NCBI RefSeq assembly: GCF_003315595.1 | Contig: NZ_QNQU01000009.1 | Coordinates: 124,001 to 188,000, forward strand | Source: Pedobacter miscanthi | GTDB taxonomy: Bacteria; Bacteroidota; Bacteroidia; Sphingobacteriales; Sphingobacteriaceae | Direction: 5' to 3' | Length of the DNA: 64,000 bases | Shown: positions 36,776 through 45,408 of the stretch, piece after piece | How positions within the stretch are numbered: position 1 is the stretch's first letter | Layout of the letters: every line of letters starts with the position of its first letter | Notes under the pieces: model-generated | Told to the model about the DNA's origin: nothing | Databases searched by the model: none | Seen by the model: only the letters and a program-made list of their open reading frames with translations | Made by a program: the position numbers and the translations under genes

Positions 36776-37915
36776 CTAACGAATAACTTCTCTCGAAATC
36801 ACCATTTTCTGGATTTCGGATGTGCCTTCGTAAATCTGGGTAATTTTGGCATCACGCATTAAACGTTCTACGTGGTACTCTTTTACAAAGCCATAACCAC
36901 CATGTACCTGTACGGCTTCTATGGTTACATCCATGGCTACTTTTGAAGCATAAAGTTTAGCCATTGAGCCAGCCTGGGTATAAGGCAAACCCTGATCTTT
37001 TAACCATGCAGCTTTATAAACCAACAACCTTGCGGCCTCAATCTGGGTAGCCATATCGGCCAGCTTAAAGGCAATGGCCTGGTGTTCTGAAATCGGCTTG
37101 CCAAACGATTTACGTTCTTTAGCATATTGCGTGGCCAGTTCGAAAGCGCCCTGTGCAATACCTAAAGCCTGTGCCGCAATACCGATCCGGCCGCCTTCTA
37201 GGGTTTTCATAGCGAATTTAAAACCAAAACCATCCTCACCGATCCTGTTTTCTTTAGGTACTTTAACATCATTAAACATTAAAGAATGTGTATCAGAACC
37301 GCGGATGCCGAGTTTATTTTCTTTTGGTCCAACGGTAAAGCCTTCGGTTCCCTTCTCTACAATAAAAGCATTAATACCTTTGTGTTTTAATTCGGGGTGG
37401 GTTTGCGCAATAACCAGATAGGTTGAAGCGGTACTACCATTGGTGATCCAGTTTTTGGTGCCATTAAGGAGGTAATAATCGCCTTTATCTTCGGCGGTTG
37501 TGCTTTGCGAAGTGGCATCCGATCCGGCCTCAGGCTCTGACAAACAAAAGGCACCGATTTTTTCTCCTGATGCGAGCGGTTTCAGGTATTTTTCCTTTTG
37601 CTCCTCGGTTCCGTATTTTTCCAATCCATAACACACCAGTGAGTTATTTACCGAAACCACTACCGAGGCAGAGGCATCTATTTTGGAAAGTTCTTCCATT
37701 ACTAATACGTAAGAAACGGCATCGAGACCGCTACCATTATATTTAGGATCGACCATCATCCCCAAAAAACCGAGTTCGCCAAGTTTTTTAACCTGTTCGG
37801 CAGGAAATTTCTGATGTTCGTCTCTTTCGATTACCCCAGGCTTTAATTCCTGCTGCGCAAAATCGCGGGCAGCCTGCTGAATCATTAATTGCTCTTCATT
37901 TAATTCAAAATGCAT
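36776..37915 (-). CDS. Acyl-CoA dehydrogenase
   Basis: 379 residues, the normal length. FAD enzyme catalysing the first step of beta-oxidation or of branched-chain acyl-CoA breakdown. Motifs: FCLSEPEAGSDA (FAD/substrate), WITNGSTA, GGRIGIAAQALGIAQGAFE, QVHGGYGFVKEYHVERLMRDAKITQIYEGTSEIQ (cut here: VHGGYGF and YEGTSEIQ). The catalytic Glu is the Glu of YEGTSE, as in short/medium-chain enzymes. Substrate chain cannot be fixed. The window holds two further beta-oxidation genes at 60.9-62.8 kb. Confidence 0.93.
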   Translation of the reverse strand: MHFELNEEQLMIQQAARDFAQQELKPGVIERDEHQKFPAEQVKKLGELGFLGMMVDPKYNGSGLDAVSYVLVMEELSKIDASASVVVSVNNSLVCYGLEKYGTEEQKEKYLKPLASGEKIGAFCLSEPEAGSDATSQSTTAEDKGDYYLLNGTKNWITNGSTASTYLVIAQTHPELKHKGINAFIVEKGTEGFTVGPKENKLGIRGSDTHSLMFNDVKVPKENRIGEDGFGFKFAMKTLEGGRIGIAAQALGIAQGAFELATQYAKERKSFGKPISEHQAIAFKLADMATQIEAARLLVYKAAWLKDQGLPYTQAGSMAKLYASKVAMDVTIEAVQVHGGYGFVKEYHVERLMRDAKITQIYEGTSEIQKMVISREVIR

Positions 37916-37943
37916 AACATTTATGTATAAAAGGTTAGTAAAT

Positions 37944-37951
37944 CAAATGTA
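37944..37951 (-). promoter_or_regulatory. Probable -7 element of the acyl-CoA dehydrogenase gene
   Basis: Minus strand reads TACATTTG, identical to the rimP -7 box, ending 28 nt before the ATG at 37915. No -33 box at 19 nt. Confidence 0.45.
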
Positions 37952-38304
37952 GCATTTCTGATCTGAATTACTATGGCTGCATAGTAATTTATTTTTAGAA
38001 TTGTTTTGTTTAGCTGTGACGTATTTAGGTTGGTTTGGTACAGCTATAAAATCAATCTGGTTTATTTTTGGAAAGCAAAGGCAGTAATACTTCGGTCTGG
38101 ATAGCCCTCCCCATTGCTTAACTCAGATGGATGAATCCGGATAACGCTTTCGGTCAGGTTATTTAACCAAAAATAGTAGCACCATGTAGCCTCCTAAACC
38201 CGGCAGTAGCGGCAGCTCCAGATCCTTCATCTGAACTATAGCGGATGACGGGGCCGGAATTAACCTACACACCACGGAACTGCTTTGCAAAAAAAATAAT
38301 AATA
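37952..38304 (-). other. GC-richer intergenic stretch with coding-like remnants
   Basis: About 350 bp between two minus-strand genes. From 38062 to 38280 the base composition is near 50% GC, unlike other gaps here. On the minus strand a 23-aa frame (38159-38230, starts MKDLELPLLPG) passes, by a change of frame, into a 44-codon open stretch (38062-38193, with YFWLNNLTESVIRIHPSEL and ending TAFAFQK). Neither is a complete gene. It may be a frameshifted short gene, a repeated element or a structured RNA; I do not recognise it. Confidence 0.4.
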
Positions 38305-39288
38305 TTAATGATGGCCAGTTTTTTTCGCCAACACCAAAAACAAACTCAGGCTACCTAAAATGAATATAAGCAAAACCTGTGATGAATGAATAATGGTTGA
38401 ATAAGCCAATCCATCTTTAAACGAAATACCATATAGCACAAGCGATTGGGCAACCATCCAGTGGAAAACACCTATACCGCCCTGCACCGGTGCAGCCATG
38501 GCAAAGCCCGAAAATACAATTGCAGTAAATGCGGCGTTAAAATGCAGGCCGGAAGTAGCCTGGATGGATGAAAAAGCAAAATACATGGAAAGCGAATAGA
38601 AAATCCAGATTCCCAGGGTATAGGTTAAAAACAAGCCTTTTTGCCTCAGTTTTCCATAAGAGCCAAACCCCTGGCGCAGGCTGACAAAAATACGGAGGAA
38701 CTTTTTACTGACCTTTTTCCGAAGGAAATAAATAGCCAACGCAATGAGTGCCAGGATTAATATCCCACAGCCAACGAGCCACCAATAATTTAAGCTATTT
38801 AGTTTTTTAACCAGATTAAGATAAATGGTATTGTACAAAAAATCCGAAACAATATCATATTGGAACACGATCATGGCCAGGCTGGTTAGAAAAAGCATCA
38901 GCACATCAAAAAGCCTTTCGGTAATTACCGTACCTATAGAGGCAAACATTGGCACTTTTTCTGCCTTATGAATTACTGAACAACGCCCAAGTTCTCCAAA
39001 ACGCGGCAGCGCGAGGTTTGCCAGGTAACCAATCATTACTGCATGGTAGGCATTCAGGAAACTAACTTTGTAATGGATAGATTTGTAAAGCATCTGCCAG
39101 CGCAAAGCCCTTAACACATGGGCAATTAATACGGCTAAGGCAGAAATTGTTACCCAAAAGTAGTTTGCGGTTTTAATTTCCTGCCAGATTTTGCCTAAAT
39201 CCTGACCTCTGAACGCTAAATATAATACCCCTACCCCAATTAAAAACAGGATGATGTATCTTACTGCCGTTTTGAGGTCGAAGGTCAC
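38305..39288 (-). CDS. Flippase-like membrane protein (lysylphosphatidylglycerol synthase TM region family)
   Basis: 327 residues with about eight hydrophobic helices. Contains the UPF0104/AglD2-type signatures RALRWQMLYKS, GYLANLALPRFGELGR and VERLFDV-like TERLFDVLML, and the C-terminal GFAMAAPVQGGIGVFHWMV. The catalytic aminoacyl-transfer domain of MprF is absent; only the flippase-like membrane part is present. Function in Bacteroidota unknown. Three bp after panD, so in the panC-panD operon. Confidence 0.85.
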   Translation of the reverse strand: MTFDLKTAVRYIILFLIGVGVLYLAFRGQDLGKIWQEIKTANYFWVTISALAVLIAHVLRALRWQMLYKSIHYKVSFLNAYHAVMIGYLANLALPRFGELGRCSVIHKAEKVPMFASIGTVITERLFDVLMLFLTSLAMIVFQYDIVSDFLYNTIYLNLVKKLNSLNYWWLVGCGILILALIALAIYFLRKKVSKKFLRIFVSLRQGFGSYGKLRQKGLFLTYTLGIWIFYSLSMYFAFSSIQATSGLHFNAAFTAIVFSGFAMAAPVQGGIGVFHWMVAQSLVLYGISFKDGLAYSTIIHSSQVLLIFILGSLSLFLVLAKKTGHH

Positions 39289-39291
39289 AAT

Positions 39292-39642
39292 TTATTTTAG
39301 CAAGTGGTTGTTATCGTCAGGAAAAACAAGGATCGGATTGTATTTTTTAGCTTCTTCTATCGGCAGTGAGCCGTATGACATAATAATAAGGATATCGCCG
39401 AGCTGCGCCAAACGGGCTGTTGCCCCATTTAAACAAATGGTTCCGGTACCACGCTCGCCTTTTATTACATAAGTTTCGAAACGTGCACCATTGTTGTTAT
39501 TTACAATCTGCACCTTTTCATTAGCGATGATGTTAGCAGCATCCATCAAATCTTCATCTATCGTAATACTGCCTACATAATTCAGTTCGGCCTGTGTTAC
39601 CTTAACACGGTGTATTTTCGATTTTAATATTGTGATAACCAT
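39292..39642 (-). CDS. panD: Aspartate 1-decarboxylase (pyruvoyl)
   Basis: 116 residues. Makes beta-alanine for pantothenate. Made as a proenzyme that cleaves itself between Gly24 and Ser25, visible in [10 protein letters not shown]; Ser25 becomes the pyruvoyl cofactor. [15 protein letters not shown] and [15 protein letters not shown] (with the catalytic region [10 protein letters not shown]) complete the family pattern. The start gives the conserved N-terminus, yet a TAnnTTTG box ends only 4 nt before it, so the mRNA from that promoter would be leaderless. Lies downstream of panC. Confidence 0.96.
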   Translation of the reverse strand: MVITILKSKIHRVKVTQAELNYVGSITIDEDLMDAANIIANEKVQIVNNNNGARFETYVIKGERGTGTICLNGATARLAQLGDILIIMSYGSLPIEEAKKYNPILVFPDDNNHLLK

Positions 39643-39646
39643 TCGG

Positions 39647-39654
39647 CAAAGTTA
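39647..39654 (-). promoter_or_regulatory. Probable -7 element of panD
   Basis: Minus strand reads TAACTTTG, full TAnnTTTG match, four nt before the panD ATG. -33 position weak (TTTT). Confidence 0.4.
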
Positions 39655-39694
39655 GTAATAAAGCATTGGATGAAAAAAACGGAAAATGTAAGGA

Positions 39695-39825
39695 GGATGT
39701 AATATGTAAAATGGGTGATGGGATGATGATTTAATAGTTGATGGTTAGCACCCCAGACCAAGATCCATAAAACCATGAGCTATACGTCCCCACATCATCC
39801 ATTTTACCCCTTCCATCTTACATCA
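39695..39825. repeat. Intergenic inverted repeat family R3, copy 1
   Basis: Left arm GATGTAATATGTAAAATGGG...GATGATG (39695-39727) and right arm CATCATCCATTTTACCCC...TTACATC (39792-39823) are imperfect inverted copies. The element runs into panC and supplies its stop codon (TGA of TGATGTAA on the minus strand). A second copy is at 60821-60943. Confidence 0.75.
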
Positions 39826-40668
39826 CTTAATAATCATATTATCAATCAGCCTGGTCGACCCTACTTTTGCGGCAACTAAAGCAACCAGATTTTCTTCGTC
39901 TTTCGATTTGGCAGGCTCGAGGGTATCGCCATTGGCAATGGTAAAATAGTCGAGTTCAACACCATCTATATTATTATAGAAAGATTTTGCCTTTTCTTCC
40001 AGTTCTACTAACGGATATTCGTTAAAATGATCTATTACAAATTGTAACGACTTACTCAATACCAGCGAATTTTTACGGTCGATGGGTGATAAATGGATAT
40101 TGCGGCTGCTCATGGCCAAACCATCATCTTCACGGATAATCGGACAAACGATGATTTTGATTGGCAATTTAAAATGGGCCAGCATGTTTTTGATCATCAG
40201 TACCTGCTGAAAATCTTTCTGACCAAACATAGCCACATCAGGTTCTACCGCATCGAAAAGTTTTTTTACAATCTGCGTTACCCCCTGGTAGTGCCCTTTT
40301 CTAAATTCGCCTTCCAGTAAAAATTCGGCATTGCCTAAATCAATATGCCATGCTTCATCGGCCCCACCCGGGTACATCTCTTCTACATTGGGCATAAATA
40401 CACCATTACAGCCGGCATCGGCTAGCATGGCAAGGTCGTGCTCAATCGGACGTGGATATTTCTCTAAATCTTTAGGATCGGTAAATTGGGTTGGATTTAC
40501 AAAAATGCTGCAAATAATGATATCGGCATTTTGCTGGGCCAGTTTTATCAATGATATATGTCCGCTGTGCAAAGCGCCCATTGTAGGCACTAATGCTACT
40601 TTTTTTGCTGATGCTTTTAAAGGTTGTAAAAAAGCATGAAGCGATGCTTTGGTTTTAAATATTTCCAA
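39823..40668 (-). CDS. panC: Pantothenate synthetase
   Basis: 281 residues from a TTG start (MEIFKTKASLHAFL), which is the conserved family N-terminus; another TTG lies three codons earlier and there is no ATG before residue 30. ATP-dependent condensation of pantoate with beta-alanine. Motifs VPTMGALHSGH (HIGH-like), SIFVNPTQF, MFGQKDFQQV and AMSSRN (KMSKS-like). Followed by panD, the supplier of beta-alanine, 180 bp downstream. The stop codon lies in intergenic repeat R3. Confidence 0.95.
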   Translation of the reverse strand: MEIFKTKASLHAFLQPLKASAKKVALVPTMGALHSGHISLIKLAQQNADIIICSIFVNPTQFTDPKDLEKYPRPIEHDLAMLADAGCNGVFMPNVEEMYPGGADEAWHIDLGNAEFLLEGEFRKGHYQGVTQIVKKLFDAVEPDVAMFGQKDFQQVLMIKNMLAHFKLPIKIIVCPIIREDDGLAMSSRNIHLSPIDRKNSLVLSKSLQFVIDHFNEYPLVELEEKAKSFYNNIDGVELDYFTIANGDTLEPAKSKDEENLVALVAAKVGSTRLIDNMIIK

Positions 40669-40739
40669 TTCGCACAATTTAAATTAAAGCCGTAAAGGTG
40701 TAAATTAATCTAAACGAAAGCAAACAATACTTGTCAATC

Positions 40740-40770
40740 TTGATAAATAGTATTATTATGCTTATCTTTG
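40740..40770 (+). promoter_or_regulatory. Promoter of the glycogen-synthase-like gene
   Basis: TTGA (40740-40743), 19 nt, TATCTTTG (40763-40770): -7 perfect, -33 partial, spacing exact. Leader about 35 nt to the ATG at 40812. Confidence 0.6.
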
Positions 40771-40811
40771 CCGCTCATTATCTTTTATTTAACTTAATAT
40801 TTTCTTAAAAT

Positions 40812-41642
40812 ATGGAGATGGCAAAAACGAAGCTGCTGATTGTTACACACGAGATGTCGCCTTTCCTCGAGCTTACTAAAATTTCTGAAATTACGCGCCA
40901 ATTGCCACAGGCTATGCAGGAAAAGGGATTTGAAATCCGCATCCTGATGCCAAAATTCGGTAACATCAACGAAAGAAGAAATCGTTTACACGAAGTAATC
41001 CGCTTATCGGGAATGAACATCATTATTGATGACAATGATAACCCTTTAATCATTAAAGTAGCCTCCATCCCAGCTGCACGCATGCAGGTTTATTTCTTAG
41101 ACAATGAAGAATATTTCCAGCGCAAACAGGTATTCAGAGATGCAAGTGGAAAATTTTTCGACGATAACGACGAGCGTACTATTTTCTTCTGCAAAGGTGC
41201 GTTAGAAACCGTTAAAAAATTAGGTTGGGCACCCGACATCGTTCATTGCCATGGTTGGATGAGCTCATTGGTTCCTGCTTATATCAAAACCACTTATAAA
41301 AACGATCCTACTTTCAAAAATTCTAAAGTAGTATATTCTGTTTATGAAGATGGTTTTACAGAAAAATTAAATGCCAATTTCGCCAAAAAAGCTGTAATGG
41401 CCAACATGACGGAAGATGATACCAAAGCGTTTACACCTGCCGATATCGACAGTATGCACATTGGCGCTGTAACACACTCTGACGCAGTGGTTTTAGGAGA
41501 CGAAAACCTGAGCAAAGATGTGTTAAAATTTGTTAAAGATTCCAATAAGCCAACATTAGCTTTTAACTTAACCGAGAATTTTGAAAACTTCTATACTTTT
41601 TATGAGGAAATTTCAAATGACGAATTGGTTTCAGTAGCTTAA
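40812..41642 (+). CDS. Half-size glycogen/starch synthase-like protein (GT5 domain only)
   Basis: 276 residues against about 480-540 for true glycogen synthases. Only the N-terminal GT5 Rossmann domain is present: LLIVTHEMSPFLE, IRILMPKFGNINERRN, YFLDNEEYF, DIVHCHGWMSSLVPAY. The GT1-type donor domain is missing. The KTGGL loop, whose Lys binds ADP-glucose, reads TKISEI (22-27). It is therefore unlikely to be a normal glycogen synthase. The short form is, to my knowledge, common in Bacteroidota beside panC. The DUF4270 gene follows after 21 bp. Confidence 0.8.
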   Translation: MEMAKTKLLIVTHEMSPFLELTKISEITRQLPQAMQEKGFEIRILMPKFGNINERRNRLHEVIRLSGMNIIIDDNDNPLIIKVASIPAARMQVYFLDNEEYFQRKQVFRDASGKFFDDNDERTIFFCKGALETVKKLGWAPDIVHCHGWMSSLVPAYIKTTYKNDPTFKNSKVVYSVYEDGFTEKLNANFAKKAVMANMTEDDTKAFTPADIDSMHIGAVTHSDAVVLGDENLSKDVLKFVKDSNKPTLAFNLTENFENFYTFYEEISNDELVSVA

Positions 41643-41663
41643 TTAGGTATTATTATTTAAAAT

Positions 41664-43082
41664 ATGAAATTTACAAAACAAGACTTATTAACCCTGTTGA
41701 TAGGTCTTTTTCTTTTTGCATCGTGTAAAGACGAAAGTGCCGTTGGTTTAGATGTAGATCCGGCTTCTTCAATTACCGGTACGCTGGTGGTATCGCCTGT
41801 AAGTACCCAGCTGGTTAAGGAAACTGCTGCAAATACTTTTGCGCAAAGCCGCTACCCGCTAGGCTATATGGTTGATCCTATTTTCGGTAAAACGGAAGCT
41901 GCAATAGCCATGACGGTTTATCCGGTAAGTACAAGTTACGATTTCGGTACTGCACCGCAGCTTGATTCGGCAGTTTTAGTATTAAAATTTGATGAAGCCA
42001 GTACCATAACCAAATTTTATGGTGATACGGTTAATTCTAAATACAGCATAGACGTTTTCCAGCTGGCCAATCCTGTTGCCAACTATAAAAGTTCGGATGT
42101 TCAGGCCATCAATAATACCCTGCTTGGAAATTTTACCGGCAAATTCGCACCAAACACCAAGAGAAAAATATTAGATGTTGTGGCTGGCAAAGCCGATACT
42201 TTAAAAGTTGTTCCGGCGCAGATCAGGATCCCGCTTGATAAAAACTTTATCCAGAATAACATTTTAAACCTCGGTACAGCAGGAACTTCGTCAAATACCA
42301 AGTTTGCAAATACTTTTAAAGGTTTATATGCAAAGGCAAATACCTCATCTGCAACAGGTACAGGAGGTATCGGATTCTTTAATTTTTCAGGTGCAGATTC
42401 ATATTTACAGCTGGTTTGGAGAAAAACCAATTCATCAAACGGAACAGATACAACGACTGTAAATTTTCCAATTGGAATTTCTACCACCTCAGGGTATGCT
42501 GGTGTAGCTGCAAATATTAAACATGACTATGCTGGTACTCCTGTACAAACTCAAATTGATGCATCAACCACTGCATATAATGTAACTTACCTGCAAGGTT
42601 TGGCAGGTGTTAAAACAAAAATTAGCTTCCCGGATTTGGGAGAATTTAATGGTAAATACGGAAAATCAATCATTAACAAGGCCGAACTTGTTATTGAACT
42701 GGGTGGAGGTACTCCGGCATATCCTTTTACCCCGGCACAGCGACTTTCTTTGTACCGCTGGGACATTGCACATCAACCAGCTAACATTCCCGATTACACT
42801 AATTTTGCGGTAAGCTCTTCGGGTATTTCTGCAGCGGGTGAGGCACTATTTGGCGGATATTTTGATTCAACAAAAAACCGTTATATTTTTATCATCACCA
42901 ATTATGTTCAAAGCTTGATTGATGGTACCATAAAAGACGAAGGCACTTTCTTAGCACCAACTTCTTATAATCTTTTCCAAAATGTACCTACTGCAACTTC
43001 AGCAGAAAGGTCGGTGATTGGAACAGGCGATGCAGCCACAAACAAAATGAAACTGAATATCTATTATACAAAGATTAATTAA
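41664..43082 (+). CDS. DUF4270 domain lipoprotein
   Basis: 472 residues. Signal peptide with lipobox FLFASC (Cys about residue 21), then KDESAVGLDVDP, typical of DUF4270. The body is beta-rich with many Thr/Ser and segments such as LDSAVLVLKFDEAS and INKAELVIELGGG. Probably an outer-membrane or periplasmic lipoprotein of unknown function. Same operon as the half-size glycogen synthase; a strong terminator follows. Confidence 0.85.
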   Translation: MKFTKQDLLTLLIGLFLFASCKDESAVGLDVDPASSITGTLVVSPVSTQLVKETAANTFAQSRYPLGYMVDPIFGKTEAAIAMTVYPVSTSYDFGTAPQLDSAVLVLKFDEASTITKFYGDTVNSKYSIDVFQLANPVANYKSSDVQAINNTLLGNFTGKFAPNTKRKILDVVAGKADTLKVVPAQIRIPLDKNFIQNNILNLGTAGTSSNTKFANTFKGLYAKANTSSATGTGGIGFFNFSGADSYLQLVWRKTNSSNGTDTTTVNFPIGISTTSGYAGVAANIKHDYAGTPVQTQIDASTTAYNVTYLQGLAGVKTKISFPDLGEFNGKYGKSIINKAELVIELGGGTPAYPFTPAQRLSLYRWDIAHQPANIPDYTNFAVSSSGISAAGEALFGGYFDSTKNRYIFIITNYVQSLIDGTIKDEGTFLAPTSYNLFQNVPTATSAERSVIGTGDAATNKMKLNIYYTKIN

Positions 43083-43107
43083 TAGAAATTAGTATACATC
43101 TTTCGAA

Positions 43108-43142
43108 AACTCCTGTTCTGATAAAGAGCAGGAGTTTTTTTA
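43108..43142 (+). terminator. Terminator after the DUF4270 gene
   Basis: Stem AACTCCTGTTCT/AGAGCAGGAGTT (43108-43119, 43125-43136, one G-U), loop GATAA, then a T run. Confidence 0.9.
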
Positions 43143-43184
43143 TTTCTGTTTTATTCATACTGACTAATTTTTAGCCTGTTTGAC

Positions 43185-43262
43185 TAACGCGATCGTCATG
43201 CTGAATTTATTTCAGCATCTTTCATGCCAGATAGACCCTGAAATAAATTCAGGGTGACGACC
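43185..43262 (+). repeat. Intergenic repeat family R1, copy 2
   Basis: Begins TAACGCGATCGTCATGCTGA like copy 1 at 4283, with stem TGCTGAA/TTCAGCA, and continues with a second hairpin CCCTGAAATAAATTCAGGG and GTGACGA. The tail TTCAGGGTGACGA also occurs inside the repeat at 54393-54536. Confidence 0.65.
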
Positions 43263-43313
43263 TTAATGTACGGCATCTAATAAACGTTTTTCAGAACGCA
43301 AAGCATTTAAAAC

Positions 43314-43342
43314 AAAAAGAGCCGCCTCTCATCAGGCAGCTC
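43314..43342 (-). terminator. Terminator of ssb
   Basis: Stem GAGCCGCCT/AGGCAGCTC (43319-43327, 43334-43342, one mismatch), loop CTCATC, then a T run on the minus strand. It lies 27 bp after the ssb stop. Confidence 0.8.
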
Positions 43343-43369
43343 CATTAATATGATCTTGCAAAGATTAAT

Positions 43370-43807
43370 TTAGAAAGGCAGGTCGCCACTTTCATCTGAC
43401 GGGCCAATGGTAAATTCATCTTCAATTTTCGATTCGGTATTTTGATGCGCTGGCGTAGTTGGACTTTGTTCAAAATCGCTCTTTCTGCCCAGCATCGTAA
43501 AATTTTCGGCAACAATCTCTGTTACATATTTTTTAACCTTTTCCTTATCTTCAAAGGACCTTGTTCTTAGTTTGCCTTCAATATAAACCAGTTTGCCTTT
43601 CTGTAGATATTTGGAAGCTACCTCAGCCAGGCCGCGCCACAATACGATATTGTGCCACTCTGTTTGCTCTACTCTCTTGCCGTCTTTGTTGTACGTTTCC
43701 GAAGTAGCCAACGGAAAACTGGCAACTGTTACGCCACCGTCTAAATGCCGCACTTCAGGGTCTTTGCCTAAATGGCCTACTAAAATAACTTTGTTAATCC
43801 CAGACAT
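43370..43807 (-). CDS. ssb: Single-stranded DNA-binding protein
   Basis: 145 residues. OB fold (about 1-108) with MSGINKVILVGHLGKDPEV, SFPLATSETY, EWHNIVLWRGLAEVA and KGKLVYIEGKLRTR; a short disordered linker; acidic C-terminal tip ending DESGDLPF, the docking site for repair and replication partners. Shorter linker than in E. coli. Sits 56 bp after mutY on the same strand, so a repair/replication pair. Confidence 0.96.
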   Translation of the reverse strand: MSGINKVILVGHLGKDPEVRHLDGGVTVASFPLATSETYNKDGKRVEQTEWHNIVLWRGLAEVASKYLQKGKLVYIEGKLRTRSFEDKEKVKKYVTEIVAENFTMLGRKSDFEQSPTTPAHQNTESKIEDEFTIGPSDESGDLPF

Positions 43808-43863
43808 AAATATTTTTGGTTAGTTGTTTCGTTACGTATATATGCACCGCTATAGATGGTTAG

Positions 43864-44925
43864 TTACTCCATCCTGTCTTTTAAAAAGTAATCCTGTACA
43901 AAATCGTGGATTACTTTTGGCTGCGGTAACTCATCTAACTTATCTAAAGAAACCCAATTAAGTTCCTTTTGTTTACTAAAGTTAAATATATAATTTTTTA
44001 ATGCAAAAAATCGGACATGGATAATTTGGTGTGTTAAAATATGTTTTTTCGTGCTGATTAACTCAAAGTGCGCATCATTTCCATAAGTAATTTTCACCTG
44101 ATCAATAAAAGATTTTGTATTTTCACCCTCATCCGTTAACGTTTCGAGGCTTGGAAAATCGTACAGGTGCTGCCATACATCGCCGGCCTGTCTTTCCCTA
44201 ACCAATACCTGCCCATCTTCAAAACAGACAAAATAATTAATGTAACGATGCTTCTGTGTTGCCTTTTTAAGCTTTACCGGGAGCTCATTTACGACCTTAT
44301 TGTTAAGGGCATAACAGGTTTGATTGAGCGGACAGATGCCACAATTTGGAGATTTAGGCTTACACTGCATGGCACCAAACTCCATAATGGCCTGGTTATA
44401 AAGCGCTGGATCTTCCTGATAAAGCAGCTCATTTGCCAACGTATAAAATTCTTTTTTCCCTGCCGGAGAATTAATCGCTGTGTTAATTCCATAGTACCTG
44501 GCAAGCACCCTGAATACATTTCCATCCACAACGGCACGAGCCTCACCCGACGAAAAAGAGGAGATTGCAGCGGCTGTATATTCGCCTATTCCTTTTAATT
44601 TTATCAGCTCATCATGCAGATTTGGGAAGATTCCATGGTAATCTTTTACCACAATTTGAGCAGTGGCATGCATATTCCTACCCCTCGAGTAGTAACCTAA
44701 GCCCTGCCAGAGTTTTAAAACTTTCGCTTCTGTGGCGCTGGCAAAATCACCAACTGTAGGAAAATTTTCCAAAAATTTATTGAAGTATGGCAGCCCCTGC
44801 TCTACTCTTGTTTGTTGTAAAATAACCTCTGATAACCAGATGGTATAAGCATCTTTGGTGTGCCTCCAGGGCAGATCCCTCTTGTTCTGCAGGTACCAAT
44901 TGATGAGTTCTTTTTGAAATGTCAT
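43864..44925 (-). CDS. mutY: A/G-specific adenine DNA glycosylase
   Basis: 353 residues. Removes adenine opposite 8-oxoguanine. Catalytic Glu in SEVILQQTRVEQ, helix-hairpin-helix LKGIGEYTAAAI followed by catalytic Asp in AVVDGNVFRVL, 4Fe-4S cluster ligands C-x6-C-x2-C-x5-C in QCKPKSPNCGICPLNQTC, and a C-terminal Nudix-like 8-oxoG-recognition domain (about 230-345, KHILTHQIIHVRFF). Start ATG at 44925, MTFQKELINWYLQNKRDLPW. Divergent from the HU gene. Confidence 0.96.
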   Translation of the reverse strand: MTFQKELINWYLQNKRDLPWRHTKDAYTIWLSEVILQQTRVEQGLPYFNKFLENFPTVGDFASATEAKVLKLWQGLGYYSRGRNMHATAQIVVKDYHGIFPNLHDELIKLKGIGEYTAAAISSFSSGEARAVVDGNVFRVLARYYGINTAINSPAGKKEFYTLANELLYQEDPALYNQAIMEFGAMQCKPKSPNCGICPLNQTCYALNNKVVNELPVKLKKATQKHRYINYFVCFEDGQVLVRERQAGDVWQHLYDFPSLETLTDEGENTKSFIDQVKITYGNDAHFELISTKKHILTHQIIHVRFFALKNYIFNFSKQKELNWVSLDKLDELPQPKVIHDFVQDYFLKDRME

Positions 44926-45033
44926 TGCTGCAAATTACGGTGTATTTATTCGATTTAAAAAAAACTTGCAATTGGCTGATAAGTCTGGAGATAAAAAAAT
45001 CATCTTTTATTTCCCTATCTCATTAAAAAGCAA

Positions 45034-45041
45034 TACTTTTG
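45034..45041 (+). promoter_or_regulatory. Probable -7 element of the HU gene
   Basis: TACTTTTG matches TAnnTTTG, 53 nt before the ATG at 45095. -33 unclear. Confidence 0.4.
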
Positions 45042-45094
45042 CAACCCCAAAACAGTAGTAATATTAAAACACATAATATAATAATTAATAAAAT

Positions 45095-45397
45095 ATGACT
45101 AAGGCAGATATTATTTCAGAAATATCAACAAAAACCGGAATTGAGAAGGTTGATGTACAGGAAACAGTTGAGGCATTTTTCAAGGTTATCAAAACCAGCA
45201 TGATTGGCGGTGAAAATGTATACGTTAGAGGCTTCGGAAGCTTTGTTGTTAAAAAGAGAGCGCAAAAAACTGCGAGAAATATCTCAAAAAATACTGCAAT
45301 AATTATCCCGGAACATTTTGTTCCAAGCTTTAAACCAGCAAAAGTATTTGTTGACAAAGTAAAGAGCAACTCAAAAAAAATTAACGTAGAAGCCTAA
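45095..45397 (+). CDS. HU/IHF family DNA-binding protein
   Basis: 100 residues. N-terminal helical dimer part (MTKADIISEISTKTGIEKV), then the beta-arm region GGENVYVRGFGSFVVKKR and a DNA-embracing arm, with C-terminal FKPAKVFVDKVK. Bends DNA in the nucleoid. Sequence is closer to the IHF-alpha-like branch seen in Bacteroidota. The TPR gene follows after 11 bp. Confidence 0.92.
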   Translation: MTKADIISEISTKTGIEKVDVQETVEAFFKVIKTSMIGGENVYVRGFGSFVVKKRAQKTARNISKNTAIIIPEHFVPSFKPAKVFVDKVKSNSKKINVEA

Positions 45398-45408
45398 GTC
45401 TTAAATAT

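Noticed and set aside
38132..38150. AAGCGTTATCCGGATT on the minus strand equals a 16S rRNA segment as I recall it
   Set aside because: No other rRNA sequence surrounds it; a 16-nt match alone is taken as chance.
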